The notes: generated by a model from the sequence alone, not told the origin. DNA of 64,000 nucleotides from JADLHS01 sp020848635 (GCA_037044975.1 JBAOIL010000038.1:372001-436000); one strand, 5' to 3'. Numbered from the stretch's first letter, positions 1-8,465 are shown. Made by a program: numbers and translations.

Positions 1-243
1 CAATTGCACCTGCCGCACCAGCCCGCAATGGACAAGCGCCGCAAGGCAGTTGTACACGGTGGCATGGGAGATGTCCGGCATCTGGCGTTTGGTCCGCATG
101 AACACGTCATCCGCGGTGGGATGGTCAAGTGTTTGCAGCAGTGCGTCATAGACATGCCGGCGCTGCGATGTGAAGCGAAAGCCGCTTGTCGCCAGTCGCT
201 CGCCCAACGCGCGCTCTAACTCAGTGTGTTCTGCCAGATTCAT
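1..243 (-). CDS. Fur/PerR-family metalloregulator (partial, C-terminus off window)
   Basis: The reverse complement from ATG at 243 reads without a stop to base 1, giving 81 residues of the N-terminal winged-helix domain. It shows the family features GFRFTSQRRHVYDAL, DHPTADDVF and the recognition helix region ISHATVYNCLAALVHCGLVRQV-like (residues about 58-79). Fur-family proteins are metal- or peroxide-responsive repressors. The metal-binding C-terminal half is outside the window, so Fur, Zur and PerR cannot be separated. An AT-rich palindrome 36 bp upstream suggests autoregulation. Confidence 0.9.
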   Translation of the reverse strand, partial: MNLAEHTELERALGERLATSGFRFTSQRRHVYDALLQTLDHPTADDVFMRTKRQMPDISHATVYNCLAALVHCGLVRQVQL

Positions 244-279
244 CGGACAACCCAGTTTAGTCATCGAAGGGATGGAGTC

Positions 280-295
280 AATAATTGGAATTATT
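280..295. promoter_or_regulatory. Candidate Fur/PerR-type operator
   Basis: AATAATTGGAATTATT is a perfect 7-2-7 inverted repeat in otherwise GC-rich DNA. It lies between the divergent Fur-family gene and the ABC transporter genes. It resembles the PerR/Fur box class (AT-rich 7-1-7 palindromes), but the spacer is two bases here. Location and symmetry are seen directly; binding by the adjacent regulator is inferred. Confidence 0.6.
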
Positions 296-525
296 CTAAA
301 TAAGGCCGCTCGCGAACGTGTCGGGCGGCGACTGCTGAGGCGAACCCATGCAACGAAGCATGAATTTGAGGTTAACCGTCGAGTTCTTCGCGCTGGCGAG
401 TGGAATGTGGCGGGCAAGTCGGATTTGTGGGTGCGGGCGCGACCCACTCGCCGGGAGTCCGAGGGAACCCGCAAAAGGGAAAAATTTCCTGTTTTCTCCA
501 AGGCACTTGCCGCAACCATTGGCCA

Positions 526-1278
526 ATGCGAGTGACTGCAACCTTGTTGAAACTCACCGACGTAACCAAGCGCTATGCTGCCGCTGGCGGCGCCGACGGA
601 GTGAGCGTGCTTAACGCCGTTACGCTCGAAGTCGCGCGCGGCGAAACCCTCGCTATTGTCGGACCTTCGGGCTCCGGCAAGAGCACATTGCTGCAAGTCA
701 TCGGTACGTTGGACCGGCCCACGAGCGGCGCGGTGCTGCTCGACGGCAAGGACATCAGCCAACTCGACGATCTGCAACTTGCCGAGATGCGCAACCGGCA
801 AATTGGTTTTGTTTTTCAAGCGCACTATCTCCTGCCGCAATGCACGGTCCTTGAGAATGTCCTGGTGCCGACGCTGGCTCGTTCGAAGGCTGAAGTCCGA
901 AGTCGGAAACCTGAAATCAACGAGAGCCCCGTACCCTCGGCGGCTCCGGAAACAAATGAAACCCGCGCAACGCGCTTGCTTAAGCGCGTCGGCCTCGGTG
1001 AACGGCTTCATCATCGGCCCGGCCAACTCAGCGGCGGCGAGCGCCAGCGGGTGGCCGTCGTTCGGGCGCTGATCAATCAACCGCAACTCCTGCTTGCCGA
1101 CGAACCTACCGGTGCTCTAGATCACGCCTCCGCCACCGCGCTCGGCCAGTTACTCGTCGAGCTAAATCGCGAGGAAGGCGTGACCTTGATCGTGGTGACG
1201 CACGCGCTGGATCTGGCGCAACGCATGGGGCGGGTGCTGCGCATCGAAGACGGCAAGCTGATCCCGGACGGAGAATAG
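526..1278 (+). CDS. ABC transporter ATP-binding protein, LolD/MacB type
   Basis: Cytoplasmic ATPase of about 250 residues that would energise the FtsX-like permease encoded next. Visible motifs are Walker A GPSGSGKST, the Q-loop in FVFQAHYLLPQ, signature LSGGERQRV, Walker B LLLADEPTGALD and H-loop VVTH. The ATG at 526 places the usual short N-terminus before the LKLTDVTKRY strand; the frame is open further upstream but unconserved in appearance. Between Q-loop and signature there is an unusual charged insert of about 25 residues (bases about 893-955), rich in repeat-like GAAGTCCGAAGTCGGAA sequence. Substrate is unknown; LolD (lipoprotein release) and MacB-like export are both possible. Confidence 0.9.
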   Translation: MRVTATLLKLTDVTKRYAAAGGADGVSVLNAVTLEVARGETLAIVGPSGSGKSTLLQVIGTLDRPTSGAVLLDGKDISQLDDLQLAEMRNRQIGFVFQAHYLLPQCTVLENVLVPTLARSKAEVRSRKPEINESPVPSAAPETNETRATRLLKRVGLGERLHHRPGQLSGGERQRVAVVRALINQPQLLLADEPTGALDHASATALGQLLVELNREEGVTLIVVTHALDLAQRMGRVLRIEDGKLIPDGE

Positions 1279-1337
1279 AAAATGAAGGATGGCCTGACAG
1301 GTAATTCCGCGCTTCGCACTCCGCACTCCGCGTTCAA

Positions 1338-2936
1338 ATGACTTTTTGCACGCTCATCCGCCGCAGTCTGCGGTTTCACTGGCGCTCGCATCTGGGCGTG
1401 GTGCTTGGCGCAGGGGTGGGCAGCGCGGCGCTCATCGGGGCGCTGGTGGTGGGGGATTCGGTGAAGGAGAGTTTGCGAGAGCGAGCGCTCGAGCGCCTGA
1501 GTTCGACTTACTTCGCCTTGGATTCCGGAGACCGGTCAGTCACCGATTCCCTGGCGCGCAAACTGATTCGTAACATCGGAAACCAATCCAAGACCGATTG
1601 GTTTACGAACCGGGAATCAGGTGGTGGGGTCGCGTCTATGTACCATGCGAGCGCATCGGTTGTGAACCAAACCACCGGAAACCGGGCAAACAAAGTCAGT
1701 CTTTACGTGGGGGTCCCGCCCGCTGAGTGGAGTCTTCCTTACAAACCTGGGCCCGGGTGGTGGTACATGTTTGATGATCCTGAACAACATGACCCGCGAG
1801 CTCAGGCGGAAGAAAGAGAACTGGAGACCCGACTTGGGGCCGAAGCAGTGACGAATAAGTCTTTGGCTACTATCTTGGCCAGAAATGCGACGAAAGGTCA
1901 TACAGAAGACAGCGCCTACTTGAACGAGCCTCTCGCCACTCAACTCCAAGCGAAGGTTGGCGATACAATCATTCTGCGGTTTCCGAAGCCGAGTGCATTG
2001 GCCGGGGACGCGGTGATTTCGCCACGCAATGAACAATCAGTTAGCATTCGCCAGCGTGTAGGAGCAATCGTAACTGCGGAGTATGCCGGCAACTTCGATC
2101 TGCGAGCGTCGCGGGTTGCTCCACTCAATGTATTCATCAGCCGTCACACGCTTACCAACCAGATCAGGCAGCCGTTTCGCGCGAACACCCTGGCTGCTTC
2201 TTGGGTATACCGAGACTGGTCGACGTTTTATCCACGGTGGCTGCTTCGCCTTGCTGTTGAAGCCCGGCTTGGTTTCATTTTTGTGCCAAAGTTACATTCG
2301 TTTGATGTCGCGAAGCTGAATCAGGCGCTTAGGCTTAATTGGGCACTTGATGACGCTCAAGCCGCACTGCGATTTAATTCTCAAGGCAATCTGCTCGAAC
2401 TTCGCACCGAACGAGTTTTCCTCGACCTACCGTTGGCTGATGCTGCTCGACTTGCAGCAAGCAATCCAACGCCAATCCTGACACTCTTAGCAAATCTCAT
2501 CTGTTCCAGCACAAATGCCACGCCTTACTCGATGGTCACCGCCGCCGGGGCGCCGTGGACGCCGCCGGATTTGCGCGATGACGAAATCGTCGTCAGCCAG
2601 TGGCTCGCGGACGACCTGCTCGTAAAGCCGGGTGATCAAATTGCGATGTGTTATTTTCTGCCCGAGTCTGGCGCAAAGTTGATCGAGGCGACGAACACAT
2701 TTCGCGTTCGCACCGTCGTGCCGATGGAAATACCCTGGGCGGATCGCACGCTTATGCCGGATTTCCCGGCATCGAGAAAGCCGAGAGCACCAGCGAATGG
2801 GATGCGGGCTTCCCGCTCACGTACAAAGTCCGACCTAAGGACGACGCTTATTGGAAACAATATCGCGGCACTCCCAAGGCCTTCATCACCCTCGCCGCCG
2901 GGCAGAAGATATGGGGCAACCGGTTCGGGAATCTGA
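1338..2936 (+). CDS. FtsX-like ABC permease, N-terminal part (frameshifted)
   Basis: Starts with MTFCTLIRRSLRFHW, followed by the first membrane helix (VVLGAGVGSAALIGALVVG) and a long extracytoplasmic domain, as in MacB/LolCE-type permeases. Conserved-looking sequence in this frame stops near base 2768; the last 55 or so residues are out-of-frame noise. The true continuation (GIEKAESTSEWDAGFPLTYK) lies in the next frame, as expected if one G is missing from CCCGG(G)C at 2765-2770. It pairs with the ATPase at 526-1278, with about 60 bp between them containing a short repeat. Either a decayed gene or a sequence error; the remainder is at 2964-5216. Confidence 0.75.
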   Translation: MTFCTLIRRSLRFHWRSHLGVVLGAGVGSAALIGALVVGDSVKESLRERALERLSSTYFALDSGDRSVTDSLARKLIRNIGNQSKTDWFTNRESGGGVASMYHASASVVNQTTGNRANKVSLYVGVPPAEWSLPYKPGPGWWYMFDDPEQHDPRAQAEERELETRLGAEAVTNKSLATILARNATKGHTEDSAYLNEPLATQLQAKVGDTIILRFPKPSALAGDAVISPRNEQSVSIRQRVGAIVTAEYAGNFDLRASRVAPLNVFISRHTLTNQIRQPFRANTLAASWVYRDWSTFYPRWLLRLAVEARLGFIFVPKLHSFDVAKLNQALRLNWALDDAQAALRFNSQGNLLELRTERVFLDLPLADAARLAASNPTPILTLLANLICSSTNATPYSMVTAAGAPWTPPDLRDDEIVVSQWLADDLLVKPGDQIAMCYFLPESGAKLIEATNTFRVRTVVPMEIPWADRTLMPDFPASRKPRAPANGMRASRSRTKSDLRTTLIGNNIAALPRPSSPSPPGRRYGATGSGI

Positions 2937-2963
2937 CGGCGATCCGTTTTCCGATTCCGACGA

Positions 2964-5216
2964 ATGCAGCGTTCCGCCCTCACCCCGACCCTCTCCCCCG
3001 GGGAGAGGGAGAATCTTTCTCAGTCGCAGGGCGAACCAAAGACCGCCGACAGTTCAACGGGCTTGGAGAAACCAAAAGACGACCAACGGCTGTCCCCGCT
3101 CTCCGGGGGACCACAGTTCGCGGAGCGAACGTCTCCTATGGGGCAACCAAATAGTGGCGGGCTTGGGAAGCCATTGGGCCAGGGTGAGGGCGAGCGTCAA
3201 ACAAACTTCGTTGAAAACTATCGCGCCGCGTTGGAGAAGAAAATCCTCGCCCATCTCAGACCGGAGGAACTCGGGCTGCGTTTCGAGCCGGTGCGGGAGC
3301 AGGCGCTGAAGGCGGCGGCGGAATCGCAGGATTTCGGGGGGCTGTTTCTGGGCTTCAGCTTCTTCGTGATCGGAGCGGCACTGCTGCTGATGGCGTTGTT
3401 ATTCTCGCTTGGGCTCGAACAGCGCGCGCCGGAGATTGGCACGCTGCTCGCCTTGGGCTTTACGCCAAAGCAGGTGCGGTCGCTGCTGCTCCGCGAAGGC
3501 GTGGCGCTGGCGTTTTTCGGCGGCGTGATCGGCGCGCTGGGAGGATTGGCTTATGCCAAAGCGATGTTGCACGGATTGACCACGATCTGGCGCGATGCAG
3601 TAGGTGCATCGGCGTTGAGCTTTCATTTCACGGCGCAGACGTTGGTGATCGGTTTGTTCGCAAGCGTAGTGGTTTCCGTCCTCACGATCTGGTTGGCGCT
3701 ACGGAAGTATGTGAAACGCCCTGCGCGGGAATTGCTCGTCGGGGAAGTCGGCGTGACTGAGTCGAAGGTCAAAAGTCTGAGGGCTAAAGTCATCGCGGTG
3801 GGGGCGTTGTTGGCCGGCGTGGGACTGGTGGGTTGGGCGGTGGTGAAAGGCGATACGGCGAATGCTGGGATTTTCTTCGGCGCCGGGGCGTTGGTACTCG
3901 TGTCCGGCCTGAGCTTCACCGGCGCGTGGCTGGTGGGAAAGGAGCGCCAGTCTCCGACTCGGCGTGATTCTGGAGGCGGCGAAAACGACCAACGCCCCGG
4001 GGCGGAGGCTGGCGCTCCAATGACACTGGCCTCCCTTGCCGTTCGTGGGTGTGCGCGCCGGCGGAAGCGAAGTCTCGGGACGGTGGCGATGCTGGCGTGT
4101 GGAAGTTTTCTCATCGTCTCCATTGGCGTATTCCGACTAGACGCTAATCGCGACGCGACGGAACGCAGTTCCGGAACTGGTGGTTTCGCGTTGATCGGCG
4201 AAACGACGATGCCGGTAGTCCAGGATTTGAATTTCAAGTCGGGGCAGGAATTCTTTGCTTTAAACGAGGGTGAGCTTGTGGACGTGAACTTCGTGCCGTT
4301 CCGAGTACGGGAAGGCGACGAAGCAAGCTGCTTGAATCTGAATCGCGCGCAGAAACCGCGGCTGCTGGGAGTGAAACCAGAGATGCTGGAGGGGCGATTC
4401 ACGTTCGCAAAATTAATGTCGGATACGTTCGTGAAGACAGACGCGTGGTCGCTCCTTAGCAAGACCAGTGTTCCCGACCGTGCGCGAGTGGAACGAGCCG
4501 AAATTCCCGCCATCGGCGACGCGAACTCCATCCAGTGGGCCATGGGCAAGCAAGTCGGCGACACGATTGATTACGTGGACGAGCGCGGGCAGCCGTTCAA
4601 GGTGCGCATCGTCGGCGCGGTAGCGAATTCGATTTTGCAAGGGCAGCTCATCATTGATGAGACGGAGTTCGTGAAACGGTTTCCGGGCGAGAGCGGGTAT
4701 CGAATGTTTCTGGTGGATGCGCCGTCGAACGCGGTGGCGCAGGTGTCGGCGACGCTGTCGCGCGCAATGCAGGATGTGGGGTTGGAATTGACGCCCGCTG
4801 CGCAACGGCTCGCGCAGTTCAACGCGGTGCAGAACACGTATCTTGGAACGTTTCAGGTGTTAGGTGGGCTCGGCTTGCTTCTCGGCAGCGTGGGACTGGG
4901 GATTGTGGTGTTGCGAAATGTTTTGGAACGGCGCGGGGAGCTGGCGCTGTTGATGGCGGTGGGCTTCCGCAAACGGACCCTGCAGTGGCTGTTGCTGATC
5001 GAGAACGGTGCGTTGCTGGTGGTGGGGTTGGCGCTGGGGATGATTGCGGCGGCGGTGGCGGTTTTGCCGGCGGTGGTTTCGCCTTCGGCCCCATTGCCCT
5101 ATGGGTCACTCGCAGTCACCCTGGCCGCCGTGCTGGGGAATGGGGCCCTGTGGACGTGGGCGGCCACGCGGGTGGCGCTGCGCGGGGATTTGCTGGCGGC
5201 GTTGAGAAATGAGTAA
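2964..5216 (+). CDS. FtsX-like ABC permease, C-terminal part
   Basis: Encodes the rest of the permease begun at 1338. Reading starts inside a 216-bp repeat, so the first 75 or so residues are repeat-encoded. From about base 3200 it is typical FtsX: GFSFFVIGAALLLMALL, a GTLLALGFTPKQV coupling-helix region, a second periplasmic domain, and a terminal set of helices with LLMAVGFRKRTLQWLLL. Two FtsX domains in one chain are typical of the large MacB-like family. The ATG at 2964 is unlikely to be a genuine start; the gene was probably continuous from 1338. Confidence 0.75.
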   Translation: MQRSALTPTLSPGERENLSQSQGEPKTADSSTGLEKPKDDQRLSPLSGGPQFAERTSPMGQPNSGGLGKPLGQGEGERQTNFVENYRAALEKKILAHLRPEELGLRFEPVREQALKAAAESQDFGGLFLGFSFFVIGAALLLMALLFSLGLEQRAPEIGTLLALGFTPKQVRSLLLREGVALAFFGGVIGALGGLAYAKAMLHGLTTIWRDAVGASALSFHFTAQTLVIGLFASVVVSVLTIWLALRKYVKRPARELLVGEVGVTESKVKSLRAKVIAVGALLAGVGLVGWAVVKGDTANAGIFFGAGALVLVSGLSFTGAWLVGKERQSPTRRDSGGGENDQRPGAEAGAPMTLASLAVRGCARRRKRSLGTVAMLACGSFLIVSIGVFRLDANRDATERSSGTGGFALIGETTMPVVQDLNFKSGQEFFALNEGELVDVNFVPFRVREGDEASCLNLNRAQKPRLLGVKPEMLEGRFTFAKLMSDTFVKTDAWSLLSKTSVPDRARVERAEIPAIGDANSIQWAMGKQVGDTIDYVDERGQPFKVRIVGAVANSILQGQLIIDETEFVKRFPGESGYRMFLVDAPSNAVAQVSATLSRAMQDVGLELTPAAQRLAQFNAVQNTYLGTFQVLGGLGLLLGSVGLGIVVLRNVLERRGELALLMAVGFRKRTLQWLLLIENGALLVVGLALGMIAAAVAVLPAVVSPSAPLPYGSLAVTLAAVLGNGALWTWAATRVALRGDLLAALRNE
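2976..3191. repeat. 216-bp MITE-like repeat inside a permease gene
   Basis: Bounded by perfect 10-bp terminal inverted repeats, GCCCTCACCC at 2976-2985 and GGGTGAGGGC at 3182-3191. Just inside the left end is a strong hairpin (CCCTCTCCC with GGGAGAGGG, 2989-3009). No transposase is encoded. The length is divisible by three and one frame through it is open, so it could be an in-frame guest. Its position interrupts conserved permease sequence. Confidence 0.65.
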
Positions 5217-5227
5217 GTGGAACAACG

Positions 5228-6058
5228 ATGAAAACACAAGAACACGGATTGAATCTCCGAATCATTGCATTAGTGGTGACTTTGGGCTTCTCGCTGAATT
5301 TGGTTTGGGGAAAGGTGGCCAAGGAGTTTCCCGCGCATTGGGGTAAACCGCCCGAGATCCAAACGCAGGACTACGTTGAGCTGCCCGCGGACTATGGTCA
5401 CGGCAGTTCGACCCTGGCGAAATGGATAGCGACCAATCTAAAGCGCGACCAAGCCGGGAAGACCGAACCAGCCCAGCCCGCCGCGCTGTACGAAAACAAT
5501 TTTGAGAAGGCCGAAGCGGGCAAACTGCCCGACGAGTTCATGGCGTTGGCGGGGGATTTCCTGGTGAAGCGCGACGGCACCAACCAGTGCCTCGATTTGC
5601 CGGGCTCGCCGTTGGATAGTTACGCGGTGCAATTCGGCCCGACCGAAAGCGTGGATGTGGTCGCCGGCGCACGAGTTTTCGGTACGGCGAAAGGTCGGCG
5701 CGCCCCAACGTTTGGCGTAGGGTTGGGTGGCGTGGCGGGTTTCAAGTTGCAGGTCGCGCCTGCTAAAAAAGCACTGGAATTGCTCAAGGATCAGGAAGTG
5801 AAGACGAGTGTGGCTTTTGAGTGGCAGACGGGGGCGTGGACTCAGTTGCGCTTACAGATTCGCAAAGCCAAAACGGGAGCGTGGAAGATCGAAGGCAAGG
5901 CGTGGTCACAAGGAAGCGCCGAGCCGAAGGAGTGGATGGTTTCATTCGACGAAACGGAAGCGCCTGTGGGCGGCCGCGCATCTGTACTGGGAAGCCCGTT
6001 CGCGGGGACGCCGATCTTGTTCGACGATCTGCGCGTGGAGCGAGTTGCGGAAAAGTAG
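5228..6058 (+). CDS. Exported protein of unknown function, LamG/DUF1080-like fold
   Basis: 276 residues with a signal-peptide-like N-terminus (IIALVVTLGFSLNLVWG). The body has beta-rich, jelly-roll-like composition (YENNFEKAEAGKLPDEF, WTQLRLQIRKAKTGAW, ILFDDLRVERV), reminiscent of the concanavalin-like or DUF1080 domains found in Verrucomicrobia and Planctomycetes. No catalytic residues are identifiable. It starts 11 bases after the permease stop and may be co-transcribed. The fold is inferred from pattern only. Confidence 0.7.
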   Translation: MKTQEHGLNLRIIALVVTLGFSLNLVWGKVAKEFPAHWGKPPEIQTQDYVELPADYGHGSSTLAKWIATNLKRDQAGKTEPAQPAALYENNFEKAEAGKLPDEFMALAGDFLVKRDGTNQCLDLPGSPLDSYAVQFGPTESVDVVAGARVFGTAKGRRAPTFGVGLGGVAGFKLQVAPAKKALELLKDQEVKTSVAFEWQTGAWTQLRLQIRKAKTGAWKIEGKAWSQGSAEPKEWMVSFDETEAPVGGRASVLGSPFAGTPILFDDLRVERVAEK

Positions 6059-6094
6059 GGATTGGGGTTTACGAGGCAGTTAGCCCGTCGGGTT

Positions 6095-6232
6095 TCAGTC
6101 GAATTCCGAGCAACTCATGAAATAGAGGCACCTCGGGCAGCGGAGTTTGCACTTCTCATTGTGTAATTCGTGCCCGCACTGGGGACACCAGCGCCAAGGT
6201 CCGGCGTCGTTGCGCCGGGCGCGATTGGTCAG
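6095..6232 (-). CDS. Small zinc-ribbon protein (about 45 aa)
   Basis: The reverse strand encodes a short frame ending in WCPQCGHELHNEKC then KLRCPRCLYFMSCSEFD and TGA at 6097-6095. Six cysteines arranged C-x2-C...C-x3-C-x2-C-x5-C strongly suggest a structural zinc ribbon and argue against chance. An upstream in-frame TGA lies at 6236-6238, and the only possible starter between is CTG at 6232. The start is therefore either non-canonical or hidden by a frameshift. The next minus-strand gene upstream ends at 6285. Confidence 0.45.
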   Translation of the reverse strand: MTNRARRNDAGPWRWCPQCGHELHNEKCKLRCPRCLYFMSCSEFD

Positions 6233-6284
6233 GTTTCAGCCAGGGGCGAAAGAAGAGAATTCCCGCTGCGGCGGAAGTTGGAGT

Positions 6285-6866
6285 TTACTGCGGCGGGGCC
6301 GGGTTGCGGGGCAATGGGGCCGCGCCCGATTCACCGCCCGGAAGGGTGTCGCGCGGCGTGAGCGGAGTGCGTTGATCGCGAAAACGGCGTTCGCGTTCCG
6401 GTTGGCCCGACCCCTCGCTCCGGCGCCCGGCCCGCTGTTTCACCAACTGCTCAAACTGGGGGCGTTGTTCCGGGGTTAGGAGGGCGTGAATTTGCTCCCG
6501 TGTTTCCGACAACTGTTTGCGAGTTTGCGGCTCGAGGCTGGCGCGTATTTCGCGCATTCGCTCCTGCCCGTCTGCCATGATTTGGCCAATCCGCTCGCGT
6601 TGCTCGGGCGTGAGGCGCAACTGGCGGGCGAGGATTTGAACAAATTCCCGGTTGAGCAGCGGAGAGCCGGACGAGGCGGCATTCGCGGGGCGTGGGTCGT
6701 TGGGCAACGCCGGATGATTCGGTGGTAACGGAAGGCTGGCCACAGTCTTGGGCATCCGTTGCCAGGGTTTCTGTCCGCGTTCGGCGAATCGGACCAAGGA
6801 AGCGCCGGTGATGATCCCGGTGATGAATATGACCAGCGTTGCGCAGACAATTTTCCAGGCGTTCAC
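6285..6866 (-). CDS. Spy/CpxP-like periplasmic protein, N-terminally anchored
   Basis: 193 residues with an N-terminal membrane segment (VCATLVIFITGIITGASLV), a proline-rich linker, then a helical domain holding two LTPEQR motifs (LRLTPEQRERIGQIM and ALLTPEQRPQFEQL), matching LTxxQ Spy/CpxP-type or heavy-metal-resistance domains. The GTG start at 6866 overlaps the TGA of the upstream gene by four bases (GTGA), implying translational coupling. It belongs to the ECF sigma cluster and is plausibly an envelope sensor; the role is inferred. Confidence 0.75.
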   Translation of the reverse strand: MNAWKIVCATLVIFITGIITGASLVRFAERGQKPWQRMPKTVASLPLPPNHPALPNDPRPANAASSGSPLLNREFVQILARQLRLTPEQRERIGQIMADGQERMREIRASLEPQTRKQLSETREQIHALLTPEQRPQFEQLVKQRAGRRSEGSGQPERERRFRDQRTPLTPRDTLPGGESGAAPLPRNPAPPQ

Positions 6867-7168
6867 CAGGTTTCCTCCAGTTGATCCGCCGCCGCGAGCA
6901 GGGTTTGTTCAAACTGCTGGGAAAGGTCTTCGGTCGTGGAGGACGCGGGGGACTGGACGAACGACCAAGTGGCGAGCAAAAGGGTGACGGCAACACAAGT
7001 AACCGCCGCGCGCCACAGCGCCCGGGCCCAAAGCGCGGCGAGGTCAACCGGCGGCAACGTGCTAAGGTGGGCGCGGATGCGCTGCTCGAACGCGTACGGC
7101 ACGCGATCCGCCGGCGGGTGGGCGCGGGCGGCGGCGAGCAGTTTTTGTTGCAGAGGTTCTAGGTTCAT
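6863..7168 (-). CDS. Small single-pass membrane protein next to ECF sigma factor (possible anti-sigma)
   Basis: About 101 residues from ATG at 7168 (a TTG nine bases earlier is also in frame). An N-terminal cytoplasmic helical segment is followed by one membrane helix (AAVTCVAVTLLLATWSFV) and a short acidic outer tail ending in EETW. It follows the sigma gene by 39 bases and overlaps the next gene. Topology and position match small anti-sigma factors, but no ZAS His-Cys motif is seen, so the function is inferred. Confidence 0.65.
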   Translation of the reverse strand: MNLEPLQQKLLAAARAHPPADRVPYAFEQRIRAHLSTLPPVDLAALWARALWRAAVTCVAVTLLLATWSFVQSPASSTTEDLSQQFEQTLLAAADQLEETW

Positions 7169-7207
7169 CGTGAACAATTATGCCAGACGGACACGGGGTT
7201 TTGGGGG

Positions 7208-7783
7208 TTACAAATACTTGTCCTGGGCAATGCGGGTGAGGATTTTTCGCATTTCGGCGCGGGCGCGGAAAGCCCGGACTTTGACGAGGGGCACGGACCA
7301 GCCGGTGAGTCCGGCGATCTCCTTCACGCTGCGATCCTCAATTTCCAGGAGCGTGATGATGAGCCGGCTGGCGGGGGCCATCTGCGCGAGAACCCGCTCG
7401 ACGAGCAACTTCGCGGCCTCCGCGTGTTCATTAACGGATTCGGGCGCGGCGGCGAATCGCTCCAGCCAGTCATCCTCGGGTTCGGAAAGCTCGGAAAAGG
7501 CGGACTCGCGATTGCGTTGGTGGGCGCGGAGAAAATCGTAACACGTCCGTACCGCCAGGCGCATCAGCCAATGCTCGAACGGCGCTTCCCCGCGGAAGCT
7601 GCCTAGTTTCTGAAAGGCCTTGACCCAGATTTCCTGGGCGATGTCCTCGACCTCGCGTTCCAACCGGGCGTAGCGCCGGGCCGTGGCGAAGACGCGGGGC
7701 GAGTATTTTTGCACCAACGGCTCGAAGCTCGCGGCGTCGCCTTTGACAGCGGCCACGATCAACTCCGCCTCGGTCGGTTCCAT
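7208..7783 (-). CDS. ECF-type RNA polymerase sigma factor
   Basis: From the ATG at 7783, about 191 residues. Region 2 is seen in ATARRYARLEREVEDIAQEIWVKAF with the FRGEAPFEHWLMRLAVRTC segment, and region 4 in VLAQMAPASRLIITLLEIEDRS followed by the helix-turn-helix IAGLTGWSVPLVKVRAFRARAEM. The frame is open upstream to 7969, but the sequence before MEPTEAELIV looks non-coding. It heads a run sigma, membrane protein, Spy-like protein, and an LTxxQ-like exported protein lies just upstream on the same strand. Confidence 0.92.
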   Translation of the reverse strand: MEPTEAELIVAAVKGDAASFEPLVQKYSPRVFATARRYARLEREVEDIAQEIWVKAFQKLGSFRGEAPFEHWLMRLAVRTCYDFLRAHQRNRESAFSELSEPEDDWLERFAAAPESVNEHAEAAKLLVERVLAQMAPASRLIITLLEIEDRSVKEIAGLTGWSVPLVKVRAFRARAEMRKILTRIAQDKYL

Positions 7784-7874
7784 GCGTGCGACTATGCCAG
7801 AGCGATTCTTGGGCTCAATCGCAAAAGCCGCCGCTCCCGGAAGCGTTGGCGCCGAGATCACATCTGAAACCATT

Positions 7875-8465
7875 CTATTGCGAATCAGGTTTCGGTGCGA
7901 CTGGCCGGTCGCGGGGGGCGGGCGGGAGACGATTATCCCGCCGGGGGCGCGGGCCATCGGGCGGGCCATCCATTTCCCGCGGCGGCAGTGGATTTACAAT
8001 TTTCTCGAGCTGTTCCATGGAAAGCGGTGGTTGCACCTGGGATAATGCTTTGGCCCGCAGTACGGCCAACTCGACGTCCAGCTTGCCAACTTCCAATGCC
8101 TTGGCGCGCACCGCCTCTTCATCAAACTTATCGTTGAGCGAGGCCCGCATGAGTGCCTGGCGGGCGGCGCGGACCTTTGCCTCCAGACTGCGCATCGGGG
8201 CGCGCTGTGCTGCCATCGCGGCGTGCAGGGTTTCGCGTTGTTCCTCGGTCAACACCCGTTCCAGCACGGGCAAGGCCCGACCCTCCGGGACGCCCGGTTG
8301 GGGTTGCCCGCCTTGCCGCTCAGCTCCCGCCGGCGGCGGGCGACGGTTGGGCGCTTTAGGATTGGGTTGGGCGAGGGCGGCAGGCAGGCTATGGAGCAAC
8401 ACAGAGACGGTGATGGCAAAAGCCATCTTGCGCACAAGCGGCTTTGGCTCAAGTGGGCATTTCAT
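7875..8465 (-). CDS. Exported LTxxQ-like helical protein
   Basis: 196 residues with a cleavable signal (MAFAITVSVLLHSLPAALAQ), a proline-rich spacer, a helical core VLERVLTEEQRETLHAAMAAQ with heptad-like Ala/Glu/Arg sequence, and a basic proline-rich tail. LTEEQ corresponds to the LTxxQ motif of Spy/CpxP-type periplasmic chaperones and sensors. It precedes the ECF sigma gene in the same direction (91 bp gap), so it may share its regulation. Confidence 0.7.
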   Translation of the reverse strand: MKCPLEPKPLVRKMAFAITVSVLLHSLPAALAQPNPKAPNRRPPPAGAERQGGQPQPGVPEGRALPVLERVLTEEQRETLHAAMAAQRAPMRSLEAKVRAARQALMRASLNDKFDEEAVRAKALEVGKLDVELAVLRAKALSQVQPPLSMEQLEKIVNPLPPREMDGPPDGPRPRRDNRLPPAPRDRPVAPKPDSQ

